Source: Albimonas sp963977235 (lineage in GTDB: Bacteria > Pseudomonadota > Alphaproteobacteria > Rhodobacterales > Rhodobacteraceae). From it: DNA of 64,000 bases. The translations under genes were made by a program, and so were the position numbers. Below, piece by piece: positions 1 to 8,851 of the stretch (the first letter of the stretch is position 1; each line of letters begins with the position of its first letter). Under the pieces are notes generated by a model. That model did no database searches, was not told where the DNA came from, and saw nothing but the letters and a program-made list of their open reading frames with translations. Where the stretch lies: NCBI RefSeq assembly GCF_963977235.1, contig NZ_CAXBOD010000021.1, forward strand, positions 3,010 through 67,009, in the 5' to 3' direction.

Positions 1-81
1 TTCAAGTACGAGGGCGGCGCGATCATCCTCGAGGATGCCGACAAGGACGATTTCTGCGGCCGCGACTTCCTCTTCGCCTGA
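1..81 (+). CDS. 3' end of an unknown protein, possibly an RTX/calcium-binding protein
   Basis: The frame is open from the window edge to TGA at 79-81 and encodes the last 26 residues, ending in DFCGRDFLFA. An acidic stretch followed by a terminal D-F-L-F-A is a common C-terminus of secreted RTX-type proteins in Rhodobacterales, so that is the best guess. No calcium-binding repeat lies inside the window to confirm it. A strong hairpin terminator follows about 105 bp downstream. The function cannot be decided from this fragment. Confidence 0.5.
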   Translation, partial: FKYEGGAIILEDADKDDFCGRDFLFA

Positions 82-186
82 CCCCGGGAACCGGACGCCC
101 CCCCGAGGGCGCCGCTCCGGCTCCTCCGTGCGAGGCTTGCGAAGGCCCCTGGCGGCGGGGTTCGACGGCCCCGTCCCCGAACGCGA

Positions 187-212
187 AAACGCCCGCCGGT
201 CGGCGGGCGTTT
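187..212. terminator. Bidirectional intrinsic terminator
   Basis: Perfect 11-bp inverted repeat (arms 187-197 and 202-212, loop GGTC), with A residues before and T residues after the GC core. It lies between the plus-strand gene ending at 81 and the minus-strand tRNA gene, so it can stop transcription from both sides. Confidence 0.8.
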
Positions 213-243
213 CTGCGTTCCGGCGTGGGGGCCGGAGAGGTGA

Positions 244-318
244 TGGTGGGCGCGGCTGGGATTGAACCAGCGACCCCTACGATGTCAACGTAGTGCTCTC
301 CCACTGAGCTACGCGCCC
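244..318 (-). tRNA. tRNA-Val (anticodon GAC)
   Basis: Read on the minus strand this is a 75-nt cloverleaf. It has a 7-bp acceptor stem (GGGCGCG/CGCGCCC), a TAGCTCAG D-arm, a 5-bp anticodon stem CTACG/CGTAG around loop TTGACAT, and a GGTTCAATCC T-arm. The anticodon is GAC, reading valine codons GUC and GUU. The discriminator is A and the 3' CCA is encoded. No integrase or direct repeat of the 3' end is visible nearby, so it does not look like an occupied attachment site. Confidence 0.96.
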
Positions 319-488
319 GTCACGAGGCGGGTGATTATCTCCCGCGGAGGGGGGTGTCAACGCCTCGCGCCCGGGAATTCCGCGGGAAGGCCGCCCCCGG
401 CCCCGATGCGTCGCCGAGGCCTGTCCGACGCCTGCGCCCCGCCCGCGCGACGACGCCCGGACAGGGACGGGCGCGGCCCTGTCCGGCC

Positions 489-725
489 TCAGAACGCCTT
501 GAAGGTCAGGGTGGTGTAGGTCCGCTCGATCCCGTCGATGTCGTGCAGGTTCTGGTTCACGAAATGCCCCACGTCGACCTCGTCCTCGACGTAGAACTTG
601 GCCAGCAGATCGTATTCGCCGGAGGTGGAGTAGACCTCCGAGGCGAGCTCGCGCCGCGCCAGCGCGTCGGCGACGTCGTAGGCGCGGCCCAGCTTCGTTT
701 TCAGCTGCACGAAGAAGCACTGCAT
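489..725 (-). CDS. Stand-alone Lrp/AsnC ligand-binding (RAM) domain protein
   Basis: A 78-residue protein made only of the αβ ligand-binding/oligomerisation domain of Lrp/AsnC regulators (RAM domain). The segments GEYDLLAKFYVED and a C-terminal IERTYTTLTFKAF are typical. The N-terminal helix-turn-helix is absent, and no upstream in-frame DNA could supply one. Such small proteins are known in bacteria and archaea and are thought to bind amino acids or modulate full-length Lrp partners. Its ligand cannot be deduced. It sits alone, downstream of and on the same strand as the hydrolase at 781-1656, with a 55-bp gap. Confidence 0.8.
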   Translation of the reverse strand: MQCFFVQLKTKLGRAYDVADALARRELASEVYSTSGEYDLLAKFYVEDEVDVGHFVNQNLHDIDGIERTYTTLTFKAF

Positions 726-780
726 CGGGGGATCCTCCGGGTTTTCGGGGCGGGCGTTTCGAGCGCGCGCTCCGCCCGCC

Positions 781-1656
781 TTACCAGTCGATGAGCGTCC
801 GCGTCAGGGGGCTGTCGGCCTCGGCCAGCGGCGCGACCACGTCGAAGTGATGCCGGCCGGGGTCGACGACCAGCCGGGTCTCGGCGAGCCCGCCCCACAT
901 CGCCGCGATCAGCAGCGACTGGCGCAGGAACTCGGGCCGCTCGTCCTCGCCCACCCACGCGGCGAGCCGCACGCCGGGGGCCGGCTCATGGAGCGCCGCG
1001 CTCTCGGCCGCGGCCTCCTCGGCGTCGAGCTGCAGCCCCTCGTTCATGGCGGTGAAACGCAGCGGCCGAAGGTCGTGCAGCCCCGAGATCGAGACGATGC
1101 GCGCCACCCGCGAGGCCGCCTCGGGCGACAGCGGAGAGCCCACGCACCCCAGCCGCGAGACCAGGTGCCCGCCCGCCGAATGCCCGGCCAGCGCAACGGG
1201 GCCCGCGACCAGCCGCGCGGCCTCCTCCACCGCGCGCGCGACCTGCGGCACGATCGAGGCGATCCGCGCGCGCGGCGCCAGCGTGTAGGAAGGGACGGCC
1301 ACGGCCCAACCCCGCGCCACGGCGCCGGCGGCCAGATGCGACCAGGTCTCGCGCCCGAAGCGCAGCCAGTATCCGCCGTGGACGAACACGGCCACGCCCT
1401 TCGGCTCGCCCTCGGGCAGGAACAGGTCCAGCCGCTCGCGCGCCGAGTCGTTCAGGCCGCCGGGATAGGGAAGGTCGAGCTTCGCCCGCGGGCCCATCGC
1501 CTCGCGGAACGCCTGCGCGTCCGCGGGCCAGCGCTCGAGATAGGAGGCGGCCTCGGGGATGTGGCCGCCGTTGTCGTAGGCCTCGGTCCAGTCCGAGAGG
1601 CTCGGGCGGTCGAGCGGCCGCTCGGGCGGGGGGAGGGAGGGCCGGAAGCCCAGCAT
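781..1656 (-). CDS. Alpha/beta hydrolase, arylformamidase (kynurenine formamidase)-like
   Basis: A 291-residue α/β hydrolase. The oxyanion-hole motif HGGYW is at residues 93-97 and the nucleophile elbow G-H-S-A-G at 158-162 (Ser160). A C-terminal GRHHFD supplies the likely catalytic His, and an acidic segment VGEDERPEF precedes it. The HGGYW form is typical of arylformamidase/kynurenine formamidase-type esterases, which hydrolyse N-formylkynurenine to kynurenine and formate in tryptophan breakdown. No other kynurenine-pathway gene is adjacent, so the substrate is inferred from the family only. No signal peptide; cytoplasmic. ATG start; the gene lies 21 bp downstream of the trxA stop on the same strand and may be co-transcribed with it. 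Confidence 0.75.
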   Translation of the reverse strand: MLGFRPSLPPPERPLDRPSLSDWTEAYDNGGHIPEAASYLERWPADAQAFREAMGPRAKLDLPYPGGLNDSARERLDLFLPEGEPKGVAVFVHGGYWLRFGRETWSHLAAGAVARGWAVAVPSYTLAPRARIASIVPQVARAVEEAARLVAGPVALAGHSAGGHLVSRLGCVGSPLSPEAASRVARIVSISGLHDLRPLRFTAMNEGLQLDAEEAAAESAALHEPAPGVRLAAWVGEDERPEFLRQSLLIAAMWGGLAETRLVVDPGRHHFDVVAPLAEADSPLTRTLIDW

Positions 1657-1677
1657 GGGACGGCCCTCCCGCCGGCG

Positions 1678-1998
1678 TCAGATGGCGCCTTCGATCCACT
1701 GCTTGAGCGCCGACTTGGGCGCCGCGCCGACCTTCGACGAGGCGACGGCCCCGTCCTTGAAGACCAGCAGCGTGGGGATGCCGCGCACGCCGTAGCGCGA
1801 GGCGGCGTTGGGGTTCTCGTCGACGTTCAGCTTGACGATCTTGACCTTGCCGTCGAGCTCGCCGGCCAGCTCCTCCAGCGAGGGGCCGATCTGCTTGCAG
1901 GGGCCGCACCACTCGGCCCAGAAGTCCACCACGACGGGGGTGTCGGACCCGATCACGTCGTTCTCGAAGGTGGCGTCGGTCACGGGGGTCGTGCCCAT
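1678..1998 (-). CDS. trxA: Thioredoxin
   Basis: A 106-residue cytoplasmic thioredoxin that reduces protein disulfides. The active site is WCGPC with Cys31 and Cys34. The buried Asp is in VVVDFWAEW and the cis-proline loop is GIPT (Pro75). The start is the ATG at 1998, where AGGAGA sits 6 bases upstream; the frame stays open further upstream but the added residues are non-conserved and rich in Arg and Pro. It is the last gene of the divL–tsaE–amgK–murU–addB–addA–trxA block, an arrangement known from other alphaproteobacteria, separated from addA by 233 bp that may hold its own promoter. Confidence 0.97.
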   Translation of the reverse strand: MGTTPVTDATFENDVIGSDTPVVVDFWAEWCGPCKQIGPSLEELAGELDGKVKIVKLNVDENPNAASRYGVRGIPTLLVFKDGAVASSKVGAAPKSALKQWIEGAI

Positions 1999-2231
1999 GG
2001 TCGCTCTCCTGAATTCGGCGGCGTCCGGAAGTCCGGCGCCGGGAGCCAAGAAGCTAGGTAGGCGGGGCGGACGGGTCAAGATCGCGCGTGCGCCGGGGCG
2101 CCAGGGCGCAGATATGGGGTCTCTGCGGCGCCACGGCCCCCGGACCGGACCGCCGGCGCCGCCGGAGGGACGTGGCGGAAGCCCGCCGCGCGCCCGCACC
2201 CTGCGCGCGGCGCCGGAGGGCTCCCCCGCCC

Positions 2232-5200
2232 TCAGACCGGCTCGGCGGCGGGGTTGGGCGGATCGGCGGGCTCGGCCAGCCGATCGGCCCTGGGATCGGC
2301 GGCCAGGCGGTCGAGCGCGGCCTCGAGCGCCGCGGGGGCGAGCACGTCGAGCCGCCCCGCCCCGGTCCAGAACAGCGCCGCCTCGATCTCCGCGCCGGGG
2401 TGGAGCTGGCTCAGCGCATGACGATAGGCCGCCATCTGGCGCAGGTAGGCCTCGGGCGTCGCCTCGGGCCTAGGGCCGGTCTTCCAGTCCAGCAGCCGCA
2501 CCCGCCCAGGAGAGACCGCCAGCCGGTCGACCCGTCCCACCAGCCGCAAGCCGCCGGGCAGCTCGGCGCTCAGGCTCGCCTCGGCCAGCGCCTGAGGGGT
2601 CAGCCAGGGCGCCGCGTCGGGGTGGGCGAGGGCGGCCAGCGCCTCGGCCACGCACCCCGCCCGCACCGCCTCCGACAGCTCGGGGTGGGCGGTCGCGAGC
2701 AGCGCCTGCGCCCGCGTCTCCCGCAGCGCCTCAGGCAGAGGGGGCAGCACTTCGAGCAGCATGTGGATCGCGTCGCCGCGCCGGCGCGCCGTCTCGCGGT
2801 CATGGAGCGCGGCAGCGGGAGGCGTGGGGGCATGGGGCGGGGGGGCGTGTGCGGCCGGGGCCGCCGCCTCCCCCTCGCGATCGAGCGCGCTCGCCGCCAC
2901 CCGCCGCCGCGGTCGCGGCGTGGGGAGCGGGCGCTCGGAGGCGTCGGGGGCGAGGCGGAAGGGCCCCCCGGCAGGGGGCGCGTCGGGGCTCGCATCGGGG
3001 GTCGGGGCCGCCGCGGGGCCGGTCATCGCAGGCGGGGTCCAGCCCTCGGACAGGCTCAGGACATGGTCGAAGGGCTCCGCGTCCAGGCAGTCGGGCGCGG
3101 CGATCTCGGCCGCGTCGCAGGCCTCCAGCGCCTCGGCGACGCGGGCGTGCCAGCTGCCCTCGGGATCCGCCTTCGCCCCCAGCGTCCCGCAGACCAGAAG
3201 GCGGGATCTCGCGCGGGTCAGCGCCACGTAGAGCAGGCGCAGGGACTCGTCGGCCTCCCGCTCGGCCCGCGCCTCCTTGGCCGCGGTCATCGCCGGCGCC
3301 TCCTCGGCCTTCGGCGAGGCCCACAGCGCCACCGGCGGGTCGCAGGGATGGGCCAGCACGTCCGAACCGGGCGGAGATTTCGTGGGTCCCGCGTCGGCCA
3401 GGATCACGAAGGGCGCCTCCAGCCCCTTGGCCGCATGCACCGTCATCACCCGCACCGCATCGCCTGCGCCGTCCATCTCCCGCTTCAGGGTCAGGTCCTC
3501 GGAGGCTTCCATGAAGGCGAGGAACCCCGGCAGGGTCGGCGTCTCGGTCGCCTCGTAGGCCAGCGCGCGAGCCAGGAGTTCGTCGACCGCGTCCTCCTCC
3601 TCCGGGTTCAGGCGGGCGCGGATGCGGGCGCGGCCGCCATGGCCGACGAGGGCGCGCTGCAACAGTTCGTGCGGACGCTCGTAATCCGCCGCCCCGACCA
3701 CGTCCGAGAGCAGCGCCGCGGCGAGCGGATGGGCCGCCTCGGCCCCGCGCACCGCGTGATAGAGCGAGCTTCGCCCCCGCCCCAGCGCCAGCCCCTCGAG
3801 CGCCTGCGCCGAGACCCCGCCCAGCGGCGAGCGCAGGACCTCGGCCGTCGAGAGGTCGTCGTCGGGGTCCAGCGCCACGCGCATCAGCGACAGCAGGTCC
3901 CGCACCGCCAGCGAGGCGGTCAGGCGCAGCCGGTCGGCGCCGGCCACCGCCACGCCGCGCTGTTTCAGACGGTCGACCAGCGCGCCGGCCAGCGTGCCCC
4001 GCCGGCGCAGCAGCACGATCACGTCGCCCGCGCGCATCCGCCGCCAGCCGCCCTCGGCCTTGGGATCGGGGATCGCGGCGGTCTGGATCTGCTCCTCGAC
4101 ATGGGCGGCCACCGCATCGGCCAGCCGCAGCACCGGGGCGCGGGCGGGCAGCGCGTCGACCGGCAGATGCCAGGCGGGGGGCTCGGCCTTCTCGGGCGTC
4201 TCGAACAGGGGCCACAGGTCGATCCGGCCGGGCGCCGCGGCATGGAAGGCGCGGTGGCGCGGGGTCTCGGCCTCGGCGGTCAGGGCGGCGGCCGCGCTCT
4301 CGAAGGCCGCATCCACCAGCCGCAGGATCGAGGGGGCCGAGCGGAACGAGAAGTCGAGCGAGCTCTCCTGCAGCGCCGTCCCCTCCCCCGCGGCGGCGGC
4401 CGCGGCGAGAAACTCGCGGAAGTGCGCGCGCATCCGGCCGAACTCGCGCGGCGCGGCGCCCTGGAAGGAATAGATCGACTGTTTCTCGTCGCCGACCGCG
4501 AAGACGGTGCGGGGGCGGTCCTTCGCGCCCTGCCCGGCCAGGAACTCCTCGGCGATGGCGCGCACCAGGGCCCATTGCGGGGGCGAGGTGTCCTGCGCCT
4601 CGTCGATCAGGATGTGATCGAGGCCGCCGTCCAGTTTCCACAGCGCCCAGGCCGCGGTCTCGGACGTGGTCAGCAGCGCGCCGGCCGCCCGGATCAGGTC
4701 GTCGAAGTCGATGGCCCCGGCGCGGGCCTTTTCGGCCGCATACATCGTCATCACCGCGCGGGCATAGCGGTGCAGGTCCATGGCCTTGTCGAAGCCCGCA
4801 TGGGCCAGCCGCATCGCGCGCAGCTCCTGCGCCTGGTCCGAGAGCTGTTCCAGCAGCTCGGTCGTCCAGGGGTGCGCCTCGGCCACCGCCTTGGTGGGCA
4901 GGCGCGAGAGCTTGCGCGGCTCGCCCCCCTTGGTGTGCATCGCGGTCTCGACCCCGAGGGCGGCGGCCAGGGCGTCGCCGGCCTCGAGCGCCTGCCAGGC
5001 GGGGCGCAGCTCGTCGGCGAATTTCGCGTCGGTGCTCTTGCCCCTGGCCATCACCTCGAGCAGCCGGCCGAGGTCGTCGGCCTCCATCCCCGAGACCTCG
5101 CGCTCGGCCGCCGCCTGCCAGCTCGCGGCGGGCGAGATGTCGAAGGCCGCGCGCAGCAGCGGCTCGGGGTCGTCGGGGAACAGGTCGCGGGCGCCGAGGA

Positions 5201-5822
5201 TGGCGGCGGTCAGGCTCTCCATCCCCTGCTCGGAGAGGCGGTCGGCGGCGGCGTCGAAGGGGGCGCCGGCGCCCGCCGCCTCGGCCTCGCTCGCCAGCCG
5301 GTCGCGGATCTCGTCGAGCATCCCGGCGCGGGCGGCGTCGTCGAGCTCCTTGAACCCCGGAGGGGCGCCCGACTCCAGCGGGAAGCGACGCAGGAGCGAG
5401 GCGCAGAAGGCGTGGATGGTCTGGATCTTCAGCCCGCCCGGCGTCTCCAGCGCCTCGGCGAACAGTTTTCGGGCGCGGCGGAGGTCGGCGCGCTCGGGCG
5501 CTCCGGGCAAGCCGAGGTCGCGCAGGGTCGCGGAAAGCCGCGCGTCGTCCTGCAGCGACCACTCGCCCAGCAGGGCGAACAGGCGAGCCTGCATCTCGGC
5601 GGCGGCGGCGCGGGTGTAGGTCAGGCAGAGGATCTTCTCGGGCTTGCACCCATCCAGCAGCAGCCGCGCCACCCGCCGGGTCAGCACCGAGGTCTTGCCC
5701 GACCCCGCGTTCGCCGCCACCCAGGCCGAGGCCCCGGGCGCCGAGGCCCGCACCTGCGCGAGCGTGGCCTCATGGGGGGCCTCATGCGGGACGTCGTGCG
5801 GGGCGTCGTGCGGCGCGCTCAT
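2232..5822 (-). CDS. addA: AddA subunit of the AddAB helicase-nuclease
   Basis: About 1196 residues. AddAB processes double-strand breaks for RecA loading, the alphaproteobacterial counterpart of RecBCD. UvrD/SF1 helicase motifs are visible: Walker A ANAGSGKT (37-44), Walker B LIDEAQDTSP, GDEKQSIYSFQGA (motif III region), and LLYVALTRAR near the end of the helicase core. The C-terminal PD-(D/E)XK nuclease shows GRVDRL followed by LLDWKTG (DWKTG at about 1112-1116). The start ATG at 5822 overlaps the addB stop in an ATGA, pointing to translational coupling. The N-terminus carries an unusual tandem of PHD/PHE units (residues 4-18) before the helicase begins. A low-complexity Pro/Ala linker precedes the nuclease. 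Confidence 0.96.
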   Translation of the reverse strand: MSAPHDAPHDVPHEAPHEATLAQVRASAPGASAWVAANAGSGKTSVLTRRVARLLLDGCKPEKILCLTYTRAAAAEMQARLFALLGEWSLQDDARLSATLRDLGLPGAPERADLRRARKLFAEALETPGGLKIQTIHAFCASLLRRFPLESGAPPGFKELDDAARAGMLDEIRDRLASEAEAAGAGAPFDAAADRLSEQGMESLTAAILGARDLFPDDPEPLLRAAFDISPAASWQAAAEREVSGMEADDLGRLLEVMARGKSTDAKFADELRPAWQALEAGDALAAALGVETAMHTKGGEPRKLSRLPTKAVAEAHPWTTELLEQLSDQAQELRAMRLAHAGFDKAMDLHRYARAVMTMYAAEKARAGAIDFDDLIRAAGALLTTSETAAWALWKLDGGLDHILIDEAQDTSPPQWALVRAIAEEFLAGQGAKDRPRTVFAVGDEKQSIYSFQGAAPREFGRMRAHFREFLAAAAAAGEGTALQESSLDFSFRSAPSILRLVDAAFESAAAALTAEAETPRHRAFHAAAPGRIDLWPLFETPEKAEPPAWHLPVDALPARAPVLRLADAVAAHVEEQIQTAAIPDPKAEGGWRRMRAGDVIVLLRRRGTLAGALVDRLKQRGVAVAGADRLRLTASLAVRDLLSLMRVALDPDDDLSTAEVLRSPLGGVSAQALEGLALGRGRSSLYHAVRGAEAAHPLAAALLSDVVGAADYERPHELLQRALVGHGGRARIRARLNPEEEDAVDELLARALAYEATETPTLPGFLAFMEASEDLTLKREMDGAGDAVRVMTVHAAKGLEAPFVILADAGPTKSPPGSDVLAHPCDPPVALWASPKAEEAPAMTAAKEARAEREADESLRLLYVALTRARSRLLVCGTLGAKADPEGSWHARVAEALEACDAAEIAAPDCLDAEPFDHVLSLSEGWTPPAMTGPAAAPTPDASPDAPPAGGPFRLAPDASERPLPTPRPRRRVAASALDREGEAAAPAAHAPPPHAPTPPAAALHDRETARRRGDAIHMLLEVLPPLPEALRETRAQALLATAHPELSEAVRAGCVAEALAALAHPDAAPWLTPQALAEASLSAELPGGLRLVGRVDRLAVSPGRVRLLDWKTGPRPEATPEAYLRQMAAYRHALSQLHPGAEIEAALFWTGAGRLDVLAPAALEAALDRLAADPRADRLAEPADPPNPAAEPV

Positions 5823-8800
5823 TCCCCGTCCTCCGAGCCGGTCCACTCGCCATGGCGGGCGAGCTGGTCATAGTCGCCGACGAACTCCTCTCGCGGCAGC
5901 CGCTCCCGGCTGCGATAGCCCTGGGCGGGGTCGTCGTAGCGGGTCACCAGCTCGGCCAGCTCCCCCCAGGCGTCCCCGGCCGAGCGCTTGACGAGGTCCA
6001 CCACCCGGCTGGTCCCCCCCGCGCCTGTCCCCGAGAGCCCCACGTATTCCAGGTGGGTGACCGAGGCCGCCTCGACCCCCTCGAACCCGCCCGCCTCGGC
6101 GATCGCGGCCTCGAGCTGGAGCTGCACGTTGTAGACGCCGATCTGCTTCTCGGAAGGGGGCATGCCGCTCTTGTAGTCGTAGATCGCGAGCCCCCCGGCG
6201 CCCTGCCGGTCGATGCGGTCGGCCATGGCCGAGAGGGTGAATTCCCCCGCCGGCCCCGCCAGCAACCGCTCGCCCCGCGCCTCGAGGGCCGCGACCTCGC
6301 CGCGGGCGCGGCGGCCGGCCTCGCCGGTGGCGATCCAGTCGGCGGCCCGCGCGATCCGGCTCAGCCAGAGGCGGCGCTGCGCGGGCCAGGGGACGTGGTC
6401 GGGCAGCTCCCGGGCGGCGGCCGCCAGAAGGGCCGCGCGAAGCTCGGAGGCCGGCGCGGTGGAGGGCAGCGGGGCGATATCGCGCGCAAACGCCTCCATC
6501 ACCGCGTGCAGGGCCACGCCCATGTCGCGGGCGTCGGGGGCGCGGCCCAGCGGCTCGAGCTTCTTCAGGCGCAGGACGTGGCGGGCGTAGATCGCGAAGG
6601 GATCGCGCACCAGCGTCTCGACCGCGGTGACCGAGAGGCGGCGGGGCCGCGCCTCGACCCGCGGGGTCGGGGCCGGGCGCGGCTCGGGCGCCACGGGGGG
6701 GCCCGCGTCCAGCCCATCGGCGGCGCGCAGCAGCGCCCGGCCCCGCGCCCGCATCCCCGCCAGCGAGTCCGCACTGGCCCCCTCCAGCAGGTTCTGCAAC
6801 CGCACCAGCCAGCGCGCCGGGTTCGTGGGCCCCCCGTCGTCGCGCCTGGCCCGGCTGAGCACCGCCCGCGGCGCGTTCGCGGCCATCAGGAAGTCGTGCG
6901 CCGCCAGCCCGATCCGCCGTTCGGGCGAGGCGAGGCCCAGCTGCTCGCGCAGGCCCCGGTTCAGCCAGGGGTCGGGGGCGGGGTGGCCGGGCCAGGCGCC
7001 CTCGTTCAACCCGCCCAGGATGGTCAGGTCCAGCGTCTCGGCCCGCGCCTCGAGCGCGCCGAGGATGCGGATCCGCTCGGTCACCCGCTCGGGGCGCGGG
7101 CGCGACTGGCGGGATCGGATCAGGGCGGTCCAGAGCGCGCCGTAGGCGGCGGGGATCAGCGCCTCGCCATGGGCGGGGGCGGCCTCGGCCAGCTCGTCGA
7201 CAAAGCGGCGGGCGTCGGCGCCGTCGGCGTCGAGCCACAGGGGCGGGCCCTCGGCCGGGTCGCGGTCCGGGTCCTCGGGGGGGAAATGCTCCGGCCCCAG
7301 GCTCAGCGCCTCGGCGGCGGCGCGGTGCAGGGCGACGCAGGCGGCCGCGCCGGAGGGCGGCTCGGCGAGCGGCGCCAGCAGGGCGCGCAGCCAGGCAAGC
7401 CAGGCGTCGAAGCCCTCGGGCGCCTTCGCGGGGCGGAGCGGGTCGGAGCGGCGCGCGTCGAGCCGCGCGGTCATCCGATCCCAGTCAATCTCGCGCGCGC
7501 CGCCGCGCAGCGCCTCGCGGGTCAGGAACCCCAGGCAGCGCAGGTGGGCGCGGCGCGCGGGCGCGCAGGTCAGCGGGTGGCGCAGGAGGGCGGCCAGCGC
7601 CTCGGCGGTCATCGGGCGGCCGATCCGGCCGGCAGCCAGACCCAGGAGGATGCCCGGCGGGGTCAGGCCCAGCGGACGGCCGGCGCTGTCGTCGGGCTCG
7701 ATCCCCCAGCGGCCAAGCTCGGCCTTCACCCGGCGCGCGAGCACCTGGTCGGGGGTGACCAGTGCGGCCACGCCGCCCGCCGCGGCCTCGGCCATCAGGG
7801 CGCCGGCGATGGCGGCGGCCTCGTCGCGGGGCGTCTCGGCTTCCAGCAACGCGAGGTTCTCGGTCGCCGTGGGCGCCTCGGCGGCCAGTTCCTCCAGCGC
7901 GTCGAGCCAGTGGTCGGTCACCGGCGCCGGGCGCAGCGCCTGGGTCAGCAGGCGCAGGCGGGGGCGCGAGGGCGGCTGCGCCTCGCCCCACGGCGCCACG
8001 TCCTGCGGCTCGAGCCCCAGCGAGGCGACGAAACGGGCCTGGAAATGGTGGGGATGTTCGGGGCGCGGGGCCTCGCCGACCAGCTCATCCCACACGTCGC
8101 GGGGCATCTCGGGGTCCCAGCCGGGCAGCACCACCGCCCCGTCGGGCAGGCGGGCGACGGCGGCCAGAAGCTCGGCCGTCGCCGGGGTCGAGGCGGTGGA
8201 GCCCGCGGCGATCACCGGATGGGCCGGGGGGGCCTCGGCCCAGTCGGCGGCGAGCGCCGCCACGGCAAGGCGCCGGCGGGTCTCGGGATCGGGGGCGCCG
8301 TCGTCATTGGCCTGCACCCAGGCGGGCCAGTGCTCGGCCGCGATGGCGAGAAACCGGGCGGTCAGGTCCCAGTGGCGGGCGTGCTGCTCGAGGTCCAGCG
8401 CCTGCAGGTCCTGCGCCTCGCGCCCCGCCGCTTGCAGTTCATCCAGCAGGCCGCGCAGCGACATCGCGAGCGCGGGGGCGGCGACGGGATCGCCGAACTC
8501 CGGATTGGCGGCGAGGAACGCCTCGGTCAGCCGCATCAGCGCGAGCGTGCGTCGCAGGGGGCCCGAGCCGGCGGGGATGCCCGAGAGGCGCGCCTCCTCG
8601 GCCATCTCGCCGACATAGGAGATCCGCGGCAGCCAGGCCGCCGTCCGCCCCGCCTCGAGCGCCGAGGTCACCGCCCGCCCCGTGCGCCGCGTGTTGAGAT
8701 AGAGCTGCACCCGCGCGATCGCCTCGGGCGCCTCGCCGCCGGGCGATGCGGCGAGCCGCGCCCGCAGGCCCTGCGCGAGCGCGGCCGAGAAATCAGCCCC

Positions 8801-8851
8801 CGGGGGGACATGGAACACCCGCGGCGAGGGCGAGGGGGCGAACAGGCTCAT
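5819..8851 (-). CDS. addB: AddB subunit of the AddAB helicase-nuclease
   Basis: About 1010 residues, partner of AddA in double-strand break repair. The protein has the alphaproteobacterial AddB layout: a long N-terminal helicase-like region with weak motifs (its start VFHVPPGADF lacks a classical Walker A) and a C-terminal PD-(D/E)XK nuclease with ADRIDR and IYDYKSG (DYKSG at about 892-896). The ATG at 8851 overlaps the murU stop in an ATGA and its own stop overlaps addA in the same way, so the three are probably translated as a coupled unit. Longer upstream extensions of the frame run through murU and are not coding. Confidence 0.95.
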   Translation of the reverse strand: MSLFAPSPSPRVFHVPPGADFSAALAQGLRARLAASPGGEAPEAIARVQLYLNTRRTGRAVTSALEAGRTAAWLPRISYVGEMAEEARLSGIPAGSGPLRRTLALMRLTEAFLAANPEFGDPVAAPALAMSLRGLLDELQAAGREAQDLQALDLEQHARHWDLTARFLAIAAEHWPAWVQANDDGAPDPETRRRLAVAALAADWAEAPPAHPVIAAGSTASTPATAELLAAVARLPDGAVVLPGWDPEMPRDVWDELVGEAPRPEHPHHFQARFVASLGLEPQDVAPWGEAQPPSRPRLRLLTQALRPAPVTDHWLDALEELAAEAPTATENLALLEAETPRDEAAAIAGALMAEAAAGGVAALVTPDQVLARRVKAELGRWGIEPDDSAGRPLGLTPPGILLGLAAGRIGRPMTAEALAALLRHPLTCAPARRAHLRCLGFLTREALRGGAREIDWDRMTARLDARRSDPLRPAKAPEGFDAWLAWLRALLAPLAEPPSGAAACVALHRAAAEALSLGPEHFPPEDPDRDPAEGPPLWLDADGADARRFVDELAEAAPAHGEALIPAAYGALWTALIRSRQSRPRPERVTERIRILGALEARAETLDLTILGGLNEGAWPGHPAPDPWLNRGLREQLGLASPERRIGLAAHDFLMAANAPRAVLSRARRDDGGPTNPARWLVRLQNLLEGASADSLAGMRARGRALLRAADGLDAGPPVAPEPRPAPTPRVEARPRRLSVTAVETLVRDPFAIYARHVLRLKKLEPLGRAPDARDMGVALHAVMEAFARDIAPLPSTAPASELRAALLAAAARELPDHVPWPAQRRLWLSRIARAADWIATGEAGRRARGEVAALEARGERLLAGPAGEFTLSAMADRIDRQGAGGLAIYDYKSGMPPSEKQIGVYNVQLQLEAAIAEAGGFEGVEAASVTHLEYVGLSGTGAGGTSRVVDLVKRSAGDAWGELAELVTRYDDPAQGYRSRERLPREEFVGDYDQLARHGEWTGSEDGE

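Noticed and set aside
244..318. tRNA-Val as an integration site
   Set aside because: No integrase gene and no repeated copy of the tRNA 3' end in the window.
2088..5873. 1261-codon plus-strand frame opposite addA
   Set aside because: Antisense shadow produced by biased GC at third positions; addA has full helicase and nuclease motifs.
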